A stretch of 64,000 nt of DNA. Source: Atopsyche davidsoni. Lineage: Eukaryota > Arthropoda > Insecta > Trichoptera > Hydrobiosidae. The notes beneath the pieces are model-generated. The model made no database searches. It saw only the letters and a program-made list of their open reading frames with translations, and was not told the origin of the DNA. Where the stretch lies: contig JAILWY010000010.1 in the NCBI GenBank assembly GCA_022113835.1, forward strand, positions 10,423,501 through 10,487,500. Reading direction: 5' to 3'. The number at the start of each line of letters is the position of its first letter. Position 1 is the stretch's first letter. A program made the translations under genes and the position numbers. Shown here piece by piece: positions 1-20,659 of this stretch.

Positions 1-487
1 AATATTAGATAGTTATTAAAATATGATGTTTTTAATTTTTTAAACATCAGAAAATAAAAGAATAATTACACTTTAAAAATAACACACTATTTTTACATTT
101 TTAATACATCATAGGCACACCATTTAAGACCTTTTATCGGCAGACATCATATATAATTAAAACATTTACTTCAATTCATTACCAATAACTCAGTGGAACC
201 CACGTTTATTTTAATAAAATAATTTACGCAATTATATACAAAAAATAGTGTAAAAAGAAAAACATTGTAAAATTGATAAATATTTAAGGTAAACTTAAAG
301 TAAACTGGACAATAAAGTAGTTAATTACACAAGTTTTTGATAATGTGATTTTTTTAAATCATTCTTGGATATAAATTTATAATGTAAAATTACATAATAA
401 ACATTGAGGATATTTATCAGTAAATATAGACATTATAGAAATGATTTAACCAACACATTATCAATTTGACAGGTAAATATAATTATT
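1..487. other. AT-rich flank with a possible 3' UTR on the minus strand
   Basis: No convincing coding sequence is visible. A minus-strand AATAAA at 205-210 lies about 280 nt beyond the stop of the possible exon at 488-586 and could be its poly(A) signal. The rest is unstructured AT-rich sequence. Confidence 0.35.
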
Positions 488-586
488 TTATGCCGAGCGT
501 GTTTTCCTTCGTTTGTGGCGAGTAAGATCTGGATTTGGTGGTGGCCGAACATTTTTTAGAAACAGGACACACTTTGTTGCTTTAAC
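488..586 (-). CDS. possible terminal coding exon, 32 codons plus stop, product unknown
   Basis: On the minus strand an AG acceptor (587-588) precedes a phase-0 open frame of 32 codons ending in TAA at 488-490. The encoded tail is proline-rich and then strongly basic: RPPPNPD is followed by RHKRRKTRSA. Its base composition is more GC-rich and coding-like than its surroundings. No partner exon was found between 600 and 3640, which is mostly transposon sequence. Because it begins in phase 0, it could in principle serve as an alternative last exon of the zinc-finger gene upstream (exon 12 of that gene ends in phase 0), or as the last exon of another minus-strand gene. I do not recognise the protein. 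The basic tail would suit a nuclear or nucleolar protein, but that is only inference. Confidence 0.35.
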   Translation of the reverse strand, partial: VKATKCVLFLKNVRPPPNPDLTRHKRRKTRSA

Positions 587-1080
587 CTAAAGTGCTCGCC
601 ACAACTAAAGCTTATCAAAACACAATGCAGCACAATACCCAAGAACAAAGAATTAAATAATTAAAATTAAGTCTTCAGGTGTTGGAAATGCACATGGCAC
701 ATTCATAGTGAATTTTTTTTCATATAAGCAGATGGGATGTGTTTGTTTCTATTATTTTCTTAATTATCAAAGTAAGCACGGTATAGTATTTCGATTATGA
801 ATATATTTGTCTTTGTATAGAAAATTTCTGTTTGATAGATAAAAATCACCAATTAAATAAAAAATATGGTATCATAATTATGCATTAAGGTTTGTTGAAA
901 AATATTTACAAAAAACATGGAATATATGTGAATGAAAAAAATAAAAAGACATCAGTATGTCCAAAAACATTCATACCTTTATCATATTAACATTAATTTT
1001 GTTGTGGGATTTTCAGATGTGATCATAGGTAAAAATCATTGAGTTTATGTTGAAATCAATATTATAAATTATTATATAAT
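587..1080. other. intergenic or intronic AT-rich sequence
   Basis: I see no exon, RNA gene or repeat boundary here. The stretch separates the possible terminal exon from the piggyBac-like element. Confidence 0.3.
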
Positions 1081-1084
1081 TTAA

Positions 1085-2045
1085 CACCAAATCTACCGGA
1101 GGGATCATTTTGACCCCTTTTCATACTTTGGTATGACTATTTCATATTTAAATGTTATCGCAATGCTATCAAATTTTACAAGTTTTCCTAAATTAAGCAT
1201 TTTCAGTTATTACTTCTCGTTTTATTTTTGTAGAGGGAGTCAACTTGACCACTCGAGGTAATATGGTTTTCATTCTTCTAAAAGTGGACAATTTTATATT
1301 ATAAGTGATAATTTGGAGAAAATAAGAGTCAAGCAGAAATATCATGAAAAATTTTTTTTGGTGTATATATTAAAATATTTTGGGGTGAATGTTAAAATTA
1401 GTAACTAGCATAACTCAAAAATGTTATGACGTTCCAAAAATAGGTTTTTTGAGAAAATAAAAAATATGGACGAAAGGTTTCTGGATATTGATGGATAAGA
1501 ACTTAAAGTGAAGCATTTATAGGGTTTTTAAGTAAGTTGGACTAAGCAGTAACTAAATATAACAAAGTAACATGTATTTATTACTCTTCTATAAGTGCGC
1601 GGTGCATATGAGGCACAAATTTAGATCACTCAATTCATGGAATAATGAATGGGGACAAGCATTTTTTTCAATACTATGGCCAGAAATGAATATACTTATA
1701 TAAAAAAGTGAAAAAAGCCTGCATTTGCCAACTAATAAATTTGCTTTGATATCTGATACATGTGACCAATTTATTGAGAACAGCCAAAATTGTTACAAAC
1801 TTGGTTAACCCTTTAAAAAAGTGTACGTTTTTAATTAGTATACATAGATACTCATCAATTTGTTATTGAATGAATTAGTAGATTAACAGCATCAATAAAA
1901 TCACTTCCTTTCTCCAAATTAGCACTCATAATACAAAATTGTCCAGGTTTAGAAGAATGAAAACCATATTACCTAGAGAGGTCGGTCATCAAATTGAACC
2001 CTGGTGGTAGGAATAAGTATCCACGAAGTGTCAGTAGGTTTAGTG
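1085..2045. mobile_element. piggyBac-like non-autonomous element flanked by TTAA
   Basis: TTAA stands at both edges (1081-1084 and 2046-2049). The ends are inverted: the left begins CACCAAATCTACCG and the right, reverse-complemented, begins CACTAAACCTACTG. A long subterminal inverted repeat follows, about 1225-1322 against 1905-2010, sharing GGTAATATGGTTTTCATTC and an imperfect continuation past GTGGACAATTTT. TTAA duplication and CAC-type ends are typical of the piggyBac superfamily. The 580-bp centre shows no transposase ORF, so this looks like an internally deleted, non-autonomous copy. Confidence 0.75.
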
Positions 2046-2082
2046 TTAAACAGGTTTAAAATTAAATAAATGGGATTATGTA

Positions 2083-3326
2083 TGAGGGCGGTCTGATAAG
2101 TACTTAGCCTCACCGTCCGATGGAGCTGTATCGCAAGAGAGATTTACTATCGTGTAGTACATTCTCGTAGACGGCTACTGTCAAAATTTCAGCCGAATCG
2201 GACTCGTAGTTTTGTTTTGACCGCGTGTGGAAGCGGACGTGTACGCGTATTTTAGAAAAATGGAAAAAGAGCAATATCGGTCGGTGATTCAATTCTTGTT
2301 TTTGGAAGGGAAATCGCGTAGCGAAATCAAAGAGCGCTTGGATGCTGTGTACGGTGACTCTTCTTCGATGGCGACCTTCAAAAATTGGTTTAACGAGTTT
2401 CAACGTAGCCACACGTCGGTTTTTGATGAGCCACGCCCAGGTGCCCCGAAAATGGCTACCACAGAGGATAACGTGACAAAAACCCACGACTTCATATTGG
2501 CAGACCACCGATTGAAGGTGTGCGAGATAGCTGAAACAGTAGGCAGCTCAAAAGACCGCATGGGTCATATCCTGCATGAAATTTTGGGCATGAGAAAGCT
2601 GTCAGCGCGATGGGTGCCGCGTTTGCTCACTCCGGACAACAAGCGCAATCGTGAGACCACTTCGGAGCAGTGTTTGACGCTGTTTAAGCGCAATCCGAAG
2701 GAGTTTCTGCGTCGTTTCGTGACCGTCGACGAAACATGGACCAAGGAACAGTCGAAACAGTGGACTTCACCCGAAACTTCACCCGGCGAACGTGCTCCGA
2801 AGTAGGTGAAGACTGTCCTATCGGCCGGAAAGCTGATGGCTACCATTTTCTGGGATTCACAAGGTGTGACCTACATTGACTACCTGGAAAAGGGCAAAAC
2901 GGTCACAGGGCTCTACTATGCCGAATTATTGGGCCGATTCGATGCCGAATTGCAGAAAAAACGGCCTCATTTGGCGAAGAAAAAAGTGCTCTTCCACCAT
3001 GACAACGCACCGGCTCACACCTCCGCCGTCGCCACGGTCAAATTGGTTGAATTGCACTACGAACTGCTCTCCCATCCATCGTATTCTCCAGATTTGGCCC
3101 CGTGCCATTTTTTTATGTTTCCAAACTTGAAAAAGTGAAGAATGAGGTCTTCGCCGCCACGGAGACCTACTTTGCAGACCTCGAGAAAACGTATTTTTTA
3201 GATGGGTTAAAAAAGTTGGAGCATCGCTGGGTCAAGTGCATCGAGCTAAAAGAGAGAAATAAATCGCCACTTTTACAAAATTTTCGTTTTTCTTTTGTAG
3301 GCTAAGTACTTATCAGACAGCCCTCG
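2083..3326 (+). mobile_element. mariner element, near full length, inactive
   Basis: The element is 1244 bp, bounded by TA at 2081-2082 and 3327-3328. The 27-bp terminal inverted repeats differ at two positions; both contain GTCTGATAAGTACTTAGCC. The length and TA duplication fit the mariner family of Tc1/mariner transposons. It carries a damaged transposase gene. A second, truncated copy of the same subfamily lies at 47474-48375 on the minus strand. This copy sits about 320 bp beyond the stop codon of the zinc-finger gene. Confidence 0.93.
2227..3305 (+). pseudogene. mariner transposase pseudogene
   Basis: The frame opening near 2260 (MEKEQYRSV) holds the N-terminal helix-turn-helix DNA-binding region, the linker (RKLSARWVPRLLT), and the catalytic core with TVDETW and HDNAPAH. 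Several lesions are visible. Twenty-one bases just after DETW are missing compared with the second copy. A nonsense TAG at 2803-2805 follows APK, and a TGA at 3136-3138 follows the PNLKK motif. The reading frame changes there, with a probable deletion, and the C-terminal part continues in another frame to about 3305. The third catalytic aspartate, expected in the motif after SPDLAP (usually SD), is replaced by CH. Known mariner transposases are about 345 residues with a DD34D triad, so this one cannot be active. Confidence 0.92.
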
Positions 3327-3328
3327 TA

Positions 3329-3643
3329 TATGTATTATATTGGAAATAAAAATTTATAAAAAATAAATCATTTTTAAGACTTGTAGGAGTAATGAAAATT
3401 AAATTGTTTTAATTTACATATCAAGGGACGTGCAGTTACCTAATAATAATTTTTCACCTTAAGTATTTTTGCATTACATTAAAGCTACAATTAAAAAATC
3501 TTTTTTTAATACTATATTTATGACTTATTTCAAATTGCTAGTCTATTTGTTACATCTGCCTTTCTGAAATTAATCTACAAATTTAAGCCCTTACACAACA
3601 CTGAATGATCGTTAATATTTTTAAAAAATGCATAAAATAGGTA
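3329..3643. other. 3' flank of the zinc-finger gene
   Basis: This is the stretch between the stop codon of the zinc-finger gene and the mariner. A minus-strand ATTAAA at 3505-3510 lies about 135 nt past the stop and is a candidate poly(A) signal. Nothing else is seen. Confidence 0.4.
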
Positions 3644-15370
<11,727 letters not shown>

Positions 15371-15540
15371 GTTGATGTGCTTATATATTCGACAGGTTAA
15401 CCCTCAATCGAAAATTTTCAAGGGTTAACATGAAAGAAATCAATAAAGGTTTTCATGGTTCTCTTCTGATTACCGAGTTACATTGTTCTGTAGAATCGAT
15501 GTGAATCTGGTTTGCCGCTGGTATGTATTAGGTTGTAGGT
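15371..15540 (-). promoter_or_regulatory. presumed promoter and leader of the zinc-finger gene
   Basis: This is the sequence immediately upstream of the ATG at 15370. It holds a 9-bp inverted repeat, GTTAACCCT (15396-15404) against AGGGTTAAC (15421-15429), which is either a hairpin in the leader or a palindromic binding site. No TATA box is clear. The promoter role is inferred from position only. Confidence 0.3.
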
Positions 15541-17351
15541 AAATTGACGAAAAGCGACCTAGCGACCATCGAATAGCGACCACTTACCATAGGGATGGGC
15601 ATAATCGAATGGTCGGTTCGTTTATAAAAACGAATTCGACCAAAAGTTAAAAGTTGAACTAAAAATCACGAGTTTCCGATTATTGAACGCTATTATTTGA
15701 GTTTTTAAAAATAATATTAAATAATCGCCTTCAATTCTTCTGCCTTGTTCATAATAAATTACTTTCATAATGCCCAAACAAAATGTAAAATATCTAATTG
15801 TTAATAATATGCTTAAACCAAGAAATCAGGCGATTCTACAGTTGAAATTAGTTTTATAATGGAAATGAAAAGGAAATGGTCTTGATCTAATGTTATTTTT
15901 TGACAATCAAATTTTCAATCAGAAAATAAAAAAGTAAAACGTAATAATACAATTATACAAAGGTGGGACAGATACTCTTTATTAAAATTATTTGATTGAT
16001 CGGTAACTTTTATTTTGTTTATCGAGTATTTCATACCTAAATTGAATTACCAATATTCAATCGATTTCTTGATTCGATTATTGATTATTACTGTCGTTTT
16101 TTGATACTTAAAATTATTAACTAAAAACAATCAATATAATTTGGTGTATTATAATCTTCCTAATAATATTGGATTATTTATTTATAGTATATTACATAGT
16201 AAGTATATTTAAAGTATAATACATTAGTAGGTATAGTATCATGATATGTTCACTTTATAGCTTTATATTAACTTTAATCGAAATTGAGGTTTGAAATATA
16301 TATGTTTTATTTTTTGAACATGGACATAAAGATCGATCAGATTGATAAGCGCTCTGTCAAAATTATCGACTCAGAAACAAAAATCGAAAGTTATTGATTA
16401 TTTAAACGCCAAAAATTTCCATCACTATTTTAAGTACGGATTGCAAATGGCGGAGTACAAATAATTTTGAAAAGTCTTGCCAGTACAAAATATAGGCAAT
16501 ATATGTATTTATATATTTTTTAACAAATGTATATACATATATAAATATTTATAGATAAAAATAAATTTATTTACTAAAAAAAACCTCTACAGCCGTAACT
16601 AAAAATCCAAAAGATATTAACCCAAAGACAAATAGGACGTGATAAAGACAAAAAATTGTTTTTCAATAAATTTCTTGATAAATTATATTCCAAGAGGTAA
16701 AAACAACTCTGTATTCTTGTTGCAAGTCACATTGGTGATTCTGAGGACAAGATTTAAAGGTAATATATCTTATTGTGATCTTATAACTGATGACGGTAAT
16801 ACATATAACTTGATTTCAAGAACAGGTAACGTTAAAAGATATATTTAAAATAAAAATTAATGTTAACATCACCAAACGAAGGCTTGGATAATCTTTTAAA
16901 AAATACACTATAGCTTTATTATTGATACAAATTATTATTATTGATTGAAACAATAAAAATATTTTATGAAAAATTGCGAGACTCGAAACAAAACATGTTA
17001 CTTTTGAAAAACAATCAAACAAAATTATTGTTATTTAATGCGTAAAAAAAATCTGAAAATAACACAGCAACAATCTGTCTTACTATAATACATAAAACAT
17101 TTTAACTAGAGTTTCAGCGTTTCAAATATATGTTTCTATTTAGTTTTTTTCAAAATTTCCTTTAATAAGAAAAATGTATTTCTTTTTTTAGTGTAGTAGC
17201 ACACACTGGATATTCGCTAGTATTCTATATATCCACACAACATGGTAATACAGTAATATAAAGTCATTTTTGAGCACATTGATTCGTATTCAGCAATAAG
17301 CACGTTGGTTCGTATGTAGATTATGATTGCTAAAAGTTCTCGATTAATTGA
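15541..17351. other. intergenic AT-rich sequence
   Basis: No gene is seen between the 5' end of the zinc-finger gene and the tRNA-like repeat. GGGATGGGCA near 15595 and CCATCACTA near 16420 resemble hAT-type ends, but no 8-bp duplication flanks them. Confidence 0.4.
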
Positions 17352-17428
17352 GTGGCTCCTTAGCACAGGGGTGAGTGCACCAGCCATGTAAGCTTGGGGA
17401 AGGTAGGTTCGAATCCTACACAAGTCAC
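17352..17428 (+). repeat. tRNA-Thr-derived SINE head or tRNA pseudogene
   Basis: The segment keeps GGCTCCTTAGCACAGGGG, close to the 5' half of animal tRNA-Thr. The T-arm is perfect: GTAGG, loop TTCGAAT, CCTAC. The A-box and B-box (GGTTCGAATCC) are intact. The anticodon loop CATGTAA would place TGT (Thr), but the anticodon stem has a mismatch. The acceptor stem is only partly paired (GTGGCT with AGTCAC). It reads as a tRNA-derived SINE head; a functional gene is unlikely. Confidence 0.6.
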
Positions 17429-18371
17429 GATGATATTTTTCTGAGTTTCTTTGAAATCATTTTCAATGTGTGAAAAAATGTGCCTAATCATATTAGTAAA
17501 AAATATATGAATATCTTAATCAATCACCAGATCATGTAAAATAAATAGGTTAATCTTTCAAATGCCATCATGGATTTACAGCAATACCAATGAAGTGTCT
17601 TTTTAGGGATCACGGTTTATCAAGGAGTCTGGTAACCACATTTCTTGAGAGAATATCAAAGGCCACAATTGCAGCTTCCTATCAGACCTGGTTTTATAGA
17701 GCAGGCGTAGTGTGTTAGGAGTGGGTATAACAATTGTGTGAAAGGATTCATCAAACATGCCCTGAGGGTAGCAAGCTTTTGGAATTCATTTGTCCCAGTT
17801 CACCAATCTAAAGATATAAATTTTATGATGGGCTTAACTTCAGTCAGAGACTTTCTTGGCAGCTAAGGTTTTAACCTCTCCATAGGCCACGCATATCTTA
17901 CCCATTTGGGAAGCCATTACCAAACCAAAACTGAAGCCAAACCTTTTGTTTCCTAGAAGATTAAATAGATTAATAACAACAAGAATATTAAATCAAAACA
18001 TCCTGAATTCCAAGCCAAAATTCATTCTAAATATATTCCCTAATCCATTATCTATAAATCAAATGACTAGAATATCGTAATAGACACCAGAGTGTAAAAA
18101 TACCACTATCTCAAAATTTAATCTACCTAACTACCGTTGGTAAAACAAGTAACTTAAAAAAAGAAATAACTATGAAATATCTATAAATAGTTTATTTTTA
18201 AGTACTGTGTCAAAAACATAGATTAGATTTTATTAAACTCAAACAAAAAAATTATAGCCCATGTATTCTCAGAATGATTAACTGTTTTGAAGAAATATCC
18301 AATTGTTACATGGTTCGTATCCAATAATTACTAATAAAATTGGTAATTTTTTATCTTTTGTGTAATTGATA
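17429..18371. other. intergenic sequence, possible SINE body at its start
   Basis: The first 60-80 bases after the tRNA-like head may be the SINE body. No further structure or coding sequence is recognised up to the piggyBac-like element. Confidence 0.3.
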
Positions 18372-18375
18372 TTAA

Positions 18376-19043
18376 CACACTATAGGCGGGGCGGGTACTA
18401 GTACCCGTTCCGCGGACTACTGCCTGAAGGCAGGCGCATATTAATACATTTTTGAATGTGATCACTCTAAAAGCAGCAGAAGGTCATTTTATTCTTTAGG
18501 TTTACAGCTTGAAATGTTTGTTTAGGACTCGTCAACGTTACTTCTACCAATACTGTCCAGTGATTCTGAACAAAGTGACAATGAAGAAGTGCAGTGGTCA
18601 GAGAATGATAATCCTCCAATTATTGAACAATTTTTAGGACAAAGTGGTGTTGTTGTGATGCAAAGTAATCCGCAAAGTGTGTAAGAAGTGCTTCAACTTT
18701 TTATAGGAAACGGTTTATTTGACTACTTGCAAATCAAAGAGTGTACAGACTAGATTTCACATGAATTTCAATTTTACGCGAATTTCGTCAGCTTCGCACA
18801 TCAGTTTAGTCACTTTGGTTACCCACTTAAAATATAAATATAATATAAGCTATTGTGTAACAATAACATTAAATTTATTAACAAAAATCTCATAATTAAC
18901 TCGGAGCTGCTAGACGGGAGAAAAAAAAAATCAAAAAGTGCAAATCAAAGAGTGTATAGACTAGATTTTACACGGGCAATTTTACGCGAATTTTGCCCGC
19001 TACGCACATCAGTTTAGTCAATTTGGTACCCGCCTTAAATGTG
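18376..19043 (+). mobile_element. internally deleted piggyBac-like element
   Basis: TTAA flanks both sides (18372-18375 and 19044-19047). The left end reads CACACTATAGGCGGGGCGGG and the right end, reverse-complemented, CACATTTAAGGCGGGTACC. The left part encodes a piggyBac-type N-terminal fragment. The 3' subterminal sequence occurs twice, near 18731-18830 and again near 18940-19035, each copy containing CAAATCAAAGAGTGTA and CGCACATCAGTTTAGTCA. The second copy of the 3' end suggests rearrangement or a nested deletion product. Confidence 0.8.
18526..18753 (+). pseudogene. piggyBac-like transposase N-terminal fragment
   Basis: A frame from 18526 reads an acidic segment (SSDSEQSDNEEVQWSEND) followed by PPIIEQFLGQSGV and a LQLFIGNGLFDYL segment. 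This matches the acidic N-terminus and first conserved region of piggyBac-like transposases. One in-frame TAA interrupts it at about 18682-18684 and TAG ends it at 18751-18753. The catalytic DDD core is absent, so it is a fossil. Confidence 0.75.
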
Positions 19044-19047
19044 TTAA

Positions 19048-19846
19048 GACATTTAGAACGTTGATAGCAAAGAAATGAAACTGTCCTGCATATGTTAAAT
19101 ATGTTTTATATTAAAATTATTCTACTGGGAATTACATATCTAACTAAAATCAAATAACAATGCTATCGAAAATAATGGCTTCGCAGTCTTTAACTTTGGT
19201 CCAAGGACTTCCCGCTGATTCTATGAAGTGAAAAAAGATCGCTTCAATTTTTATGAGGGTTGTAAGCTTCTGACCCCCACACATATTTGTGTACCATTTC
19301 AGATGGTCTGAGTTTGGTAAAAGCCTACCATGTCAGATGAGCTCAAAATCTCTGCAGCTTACACATTCAACATATATTCTTTGCCATATAGTACAGAAAT
19401 GATTATCAAAATACAATTTAGTTTTATTACAATGTATTATACTTTAGCTGTCAATTTTACATTATACAAATCATGAAATATGATTTCTATTAACATATTT
19501 TAAGATATTGTTTGCAGGTGGCTTGATGTCAATTCACACCAGTAAAATTGGCCAATTTATAAAAAAAAATGCATAGAATAGCTATCCCTTATTACCTATT
19601 GATTATTTTTTGATAAAACTAGCAGTTAATGTGAATGATTTGAAATAGAACAATACAAGTAAAAAGAGATCACATCTTTATAAAAATGAAAGCTTGATAA
19701 TACTGAAGAAATGAAAGGTTAGATAAAGACAAATGTTTATTATCTTCAACAGTTGTTTTTGAGTAATTAACTATGATGTTATTTTTTAGGCCAAGGTTTT
19801 TATTTGTTCCTCGCAAGAGAATTTGTTAGTATATAAATGAAATATA
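19048..19846. other. intergenic stretch, including the janA 3' flank
   Basis: Minus-strand AATAAA signals at 19799-19804 and 19736-19741 lie about 45 and 110 nt beyond the janA stop. The rest is unremarkable AT-rich sequence. Confidence 0.5.
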
Positions 19847-20284
19847 TTAATATCCTTCATCGCTGATACTTATGGTATACTCTGAGTAAACTTCTTTTAA
19901 TAGAGTGGCAGTAACTTCATGGTCAGCTTTACCAAAGCCTTGTGAGTATCCGTAGACATGAATTTTTTTCTTGTTTGGATCATGAGATATTCTCCCCCCT
20001 CCTAAGCATTCACAATCGAAAGACTTTAATTTTGATTGCACCTGAAAATAGATTTCAATGTTTATATCTGCAATATAAACTTATTCCAACCAGCTCAATA
20101 CTTCATTATTTATTTAAAAACATGTATTTACCTCATCTAGAATATCTGCATGCCATTCACTTCTGAGATAACCACGAACAATATCAATATGTTTTGGGTT
20201 ATTTTCATCTGTGTTATGGACTCTTATTAATATATACTTAAATACGTTATTTTTGTCAATGTCAACTGTAAGAATATTTTCCAT
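19847..20284 (-). CDS. janA: 14 kDa phosphohistidine phosphatase, Janus/Ocnus family
   Basis: Two exons, 20284-20132 and 20041-19847, joined in phase 0 across a 90-nt GT-AG intron, encode 115 residues. The Janus/PHPT1 family removes phosphate from protein histidine and lysine side chains in the cytosol; the human member is 125 residues. Family landmarks are in order: [14 protein letters not shown] (Lys16, phosphate binding), VRGY, SEWHADI (His45, matching the catalytic His53 of human PHPT1), [12 protein letters not shown] (residues 60-71), [13 protein letters not shown], and the C-terminal DEGY. The ATG at 20284 gives the usual N-terminus; a TTG-initiated extension is not needed. The gene looks intact. 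It could equally be called ocnus or PHPT1, since insect paralogues are hard to separate by eye. Confidence 0.95.
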
Positions 20285-20360
20285 AATGAAACGCAAATAT
20301 TAAAGTAGCACTTAACGAGGAAACTAAGCAGTGAATTTCCGACTGCAAATACTGTCCGAA
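20285..20360 (-). promoter_or_regulatory. presumed janA promoter
   Basis: A GCAGT initiator-like motif on the minus strand, with its A at 20344, would give a leader of about 60 nt. The same TTGCAGTCG word appears upstream of the large gene's first exon. Assigned by position and motif only. Confidence 0.3.
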
Positions 20361-20479
20361 TTAAGAGTTGTCAATTCTCTATTTGTCTATGATGCTCTAC
20401 ATGTTTTTCAATGTTGCTAGTTCTAAAAATATAATTATAAGAATATTAACTTCTTTTAAATAAATACACACACGCACAC

Positions 20480-20567
20480 TTATATATATATATATATGTA
20501 TATATATATACTTTTTTATTTAAATTTAAATATTTATATTGTTTAAATATATATGTACATACATATG

Positions 20568-20655
<88 letters not shown>
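20480..20655. repeat. compound (TA)n microsatellite
   Basis: Long runs of alternating TA, the longest at about 20573-20625, are broken by short palindromic AT-rich spacers. Any apparent ORF here is an artefact of the Tyr-Ile repeat. Confidence 0.9.
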
Positions 20656-20656
<1 letters not shown>

Positions 20657-20659
20657 AAT

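Noticed and set aside
15594..16428. Possible hAT element with GGGATGGGCA and CCATCACTA ends
   Set aside because: Ends match poorly and no 8-bp target duplication flanks them.
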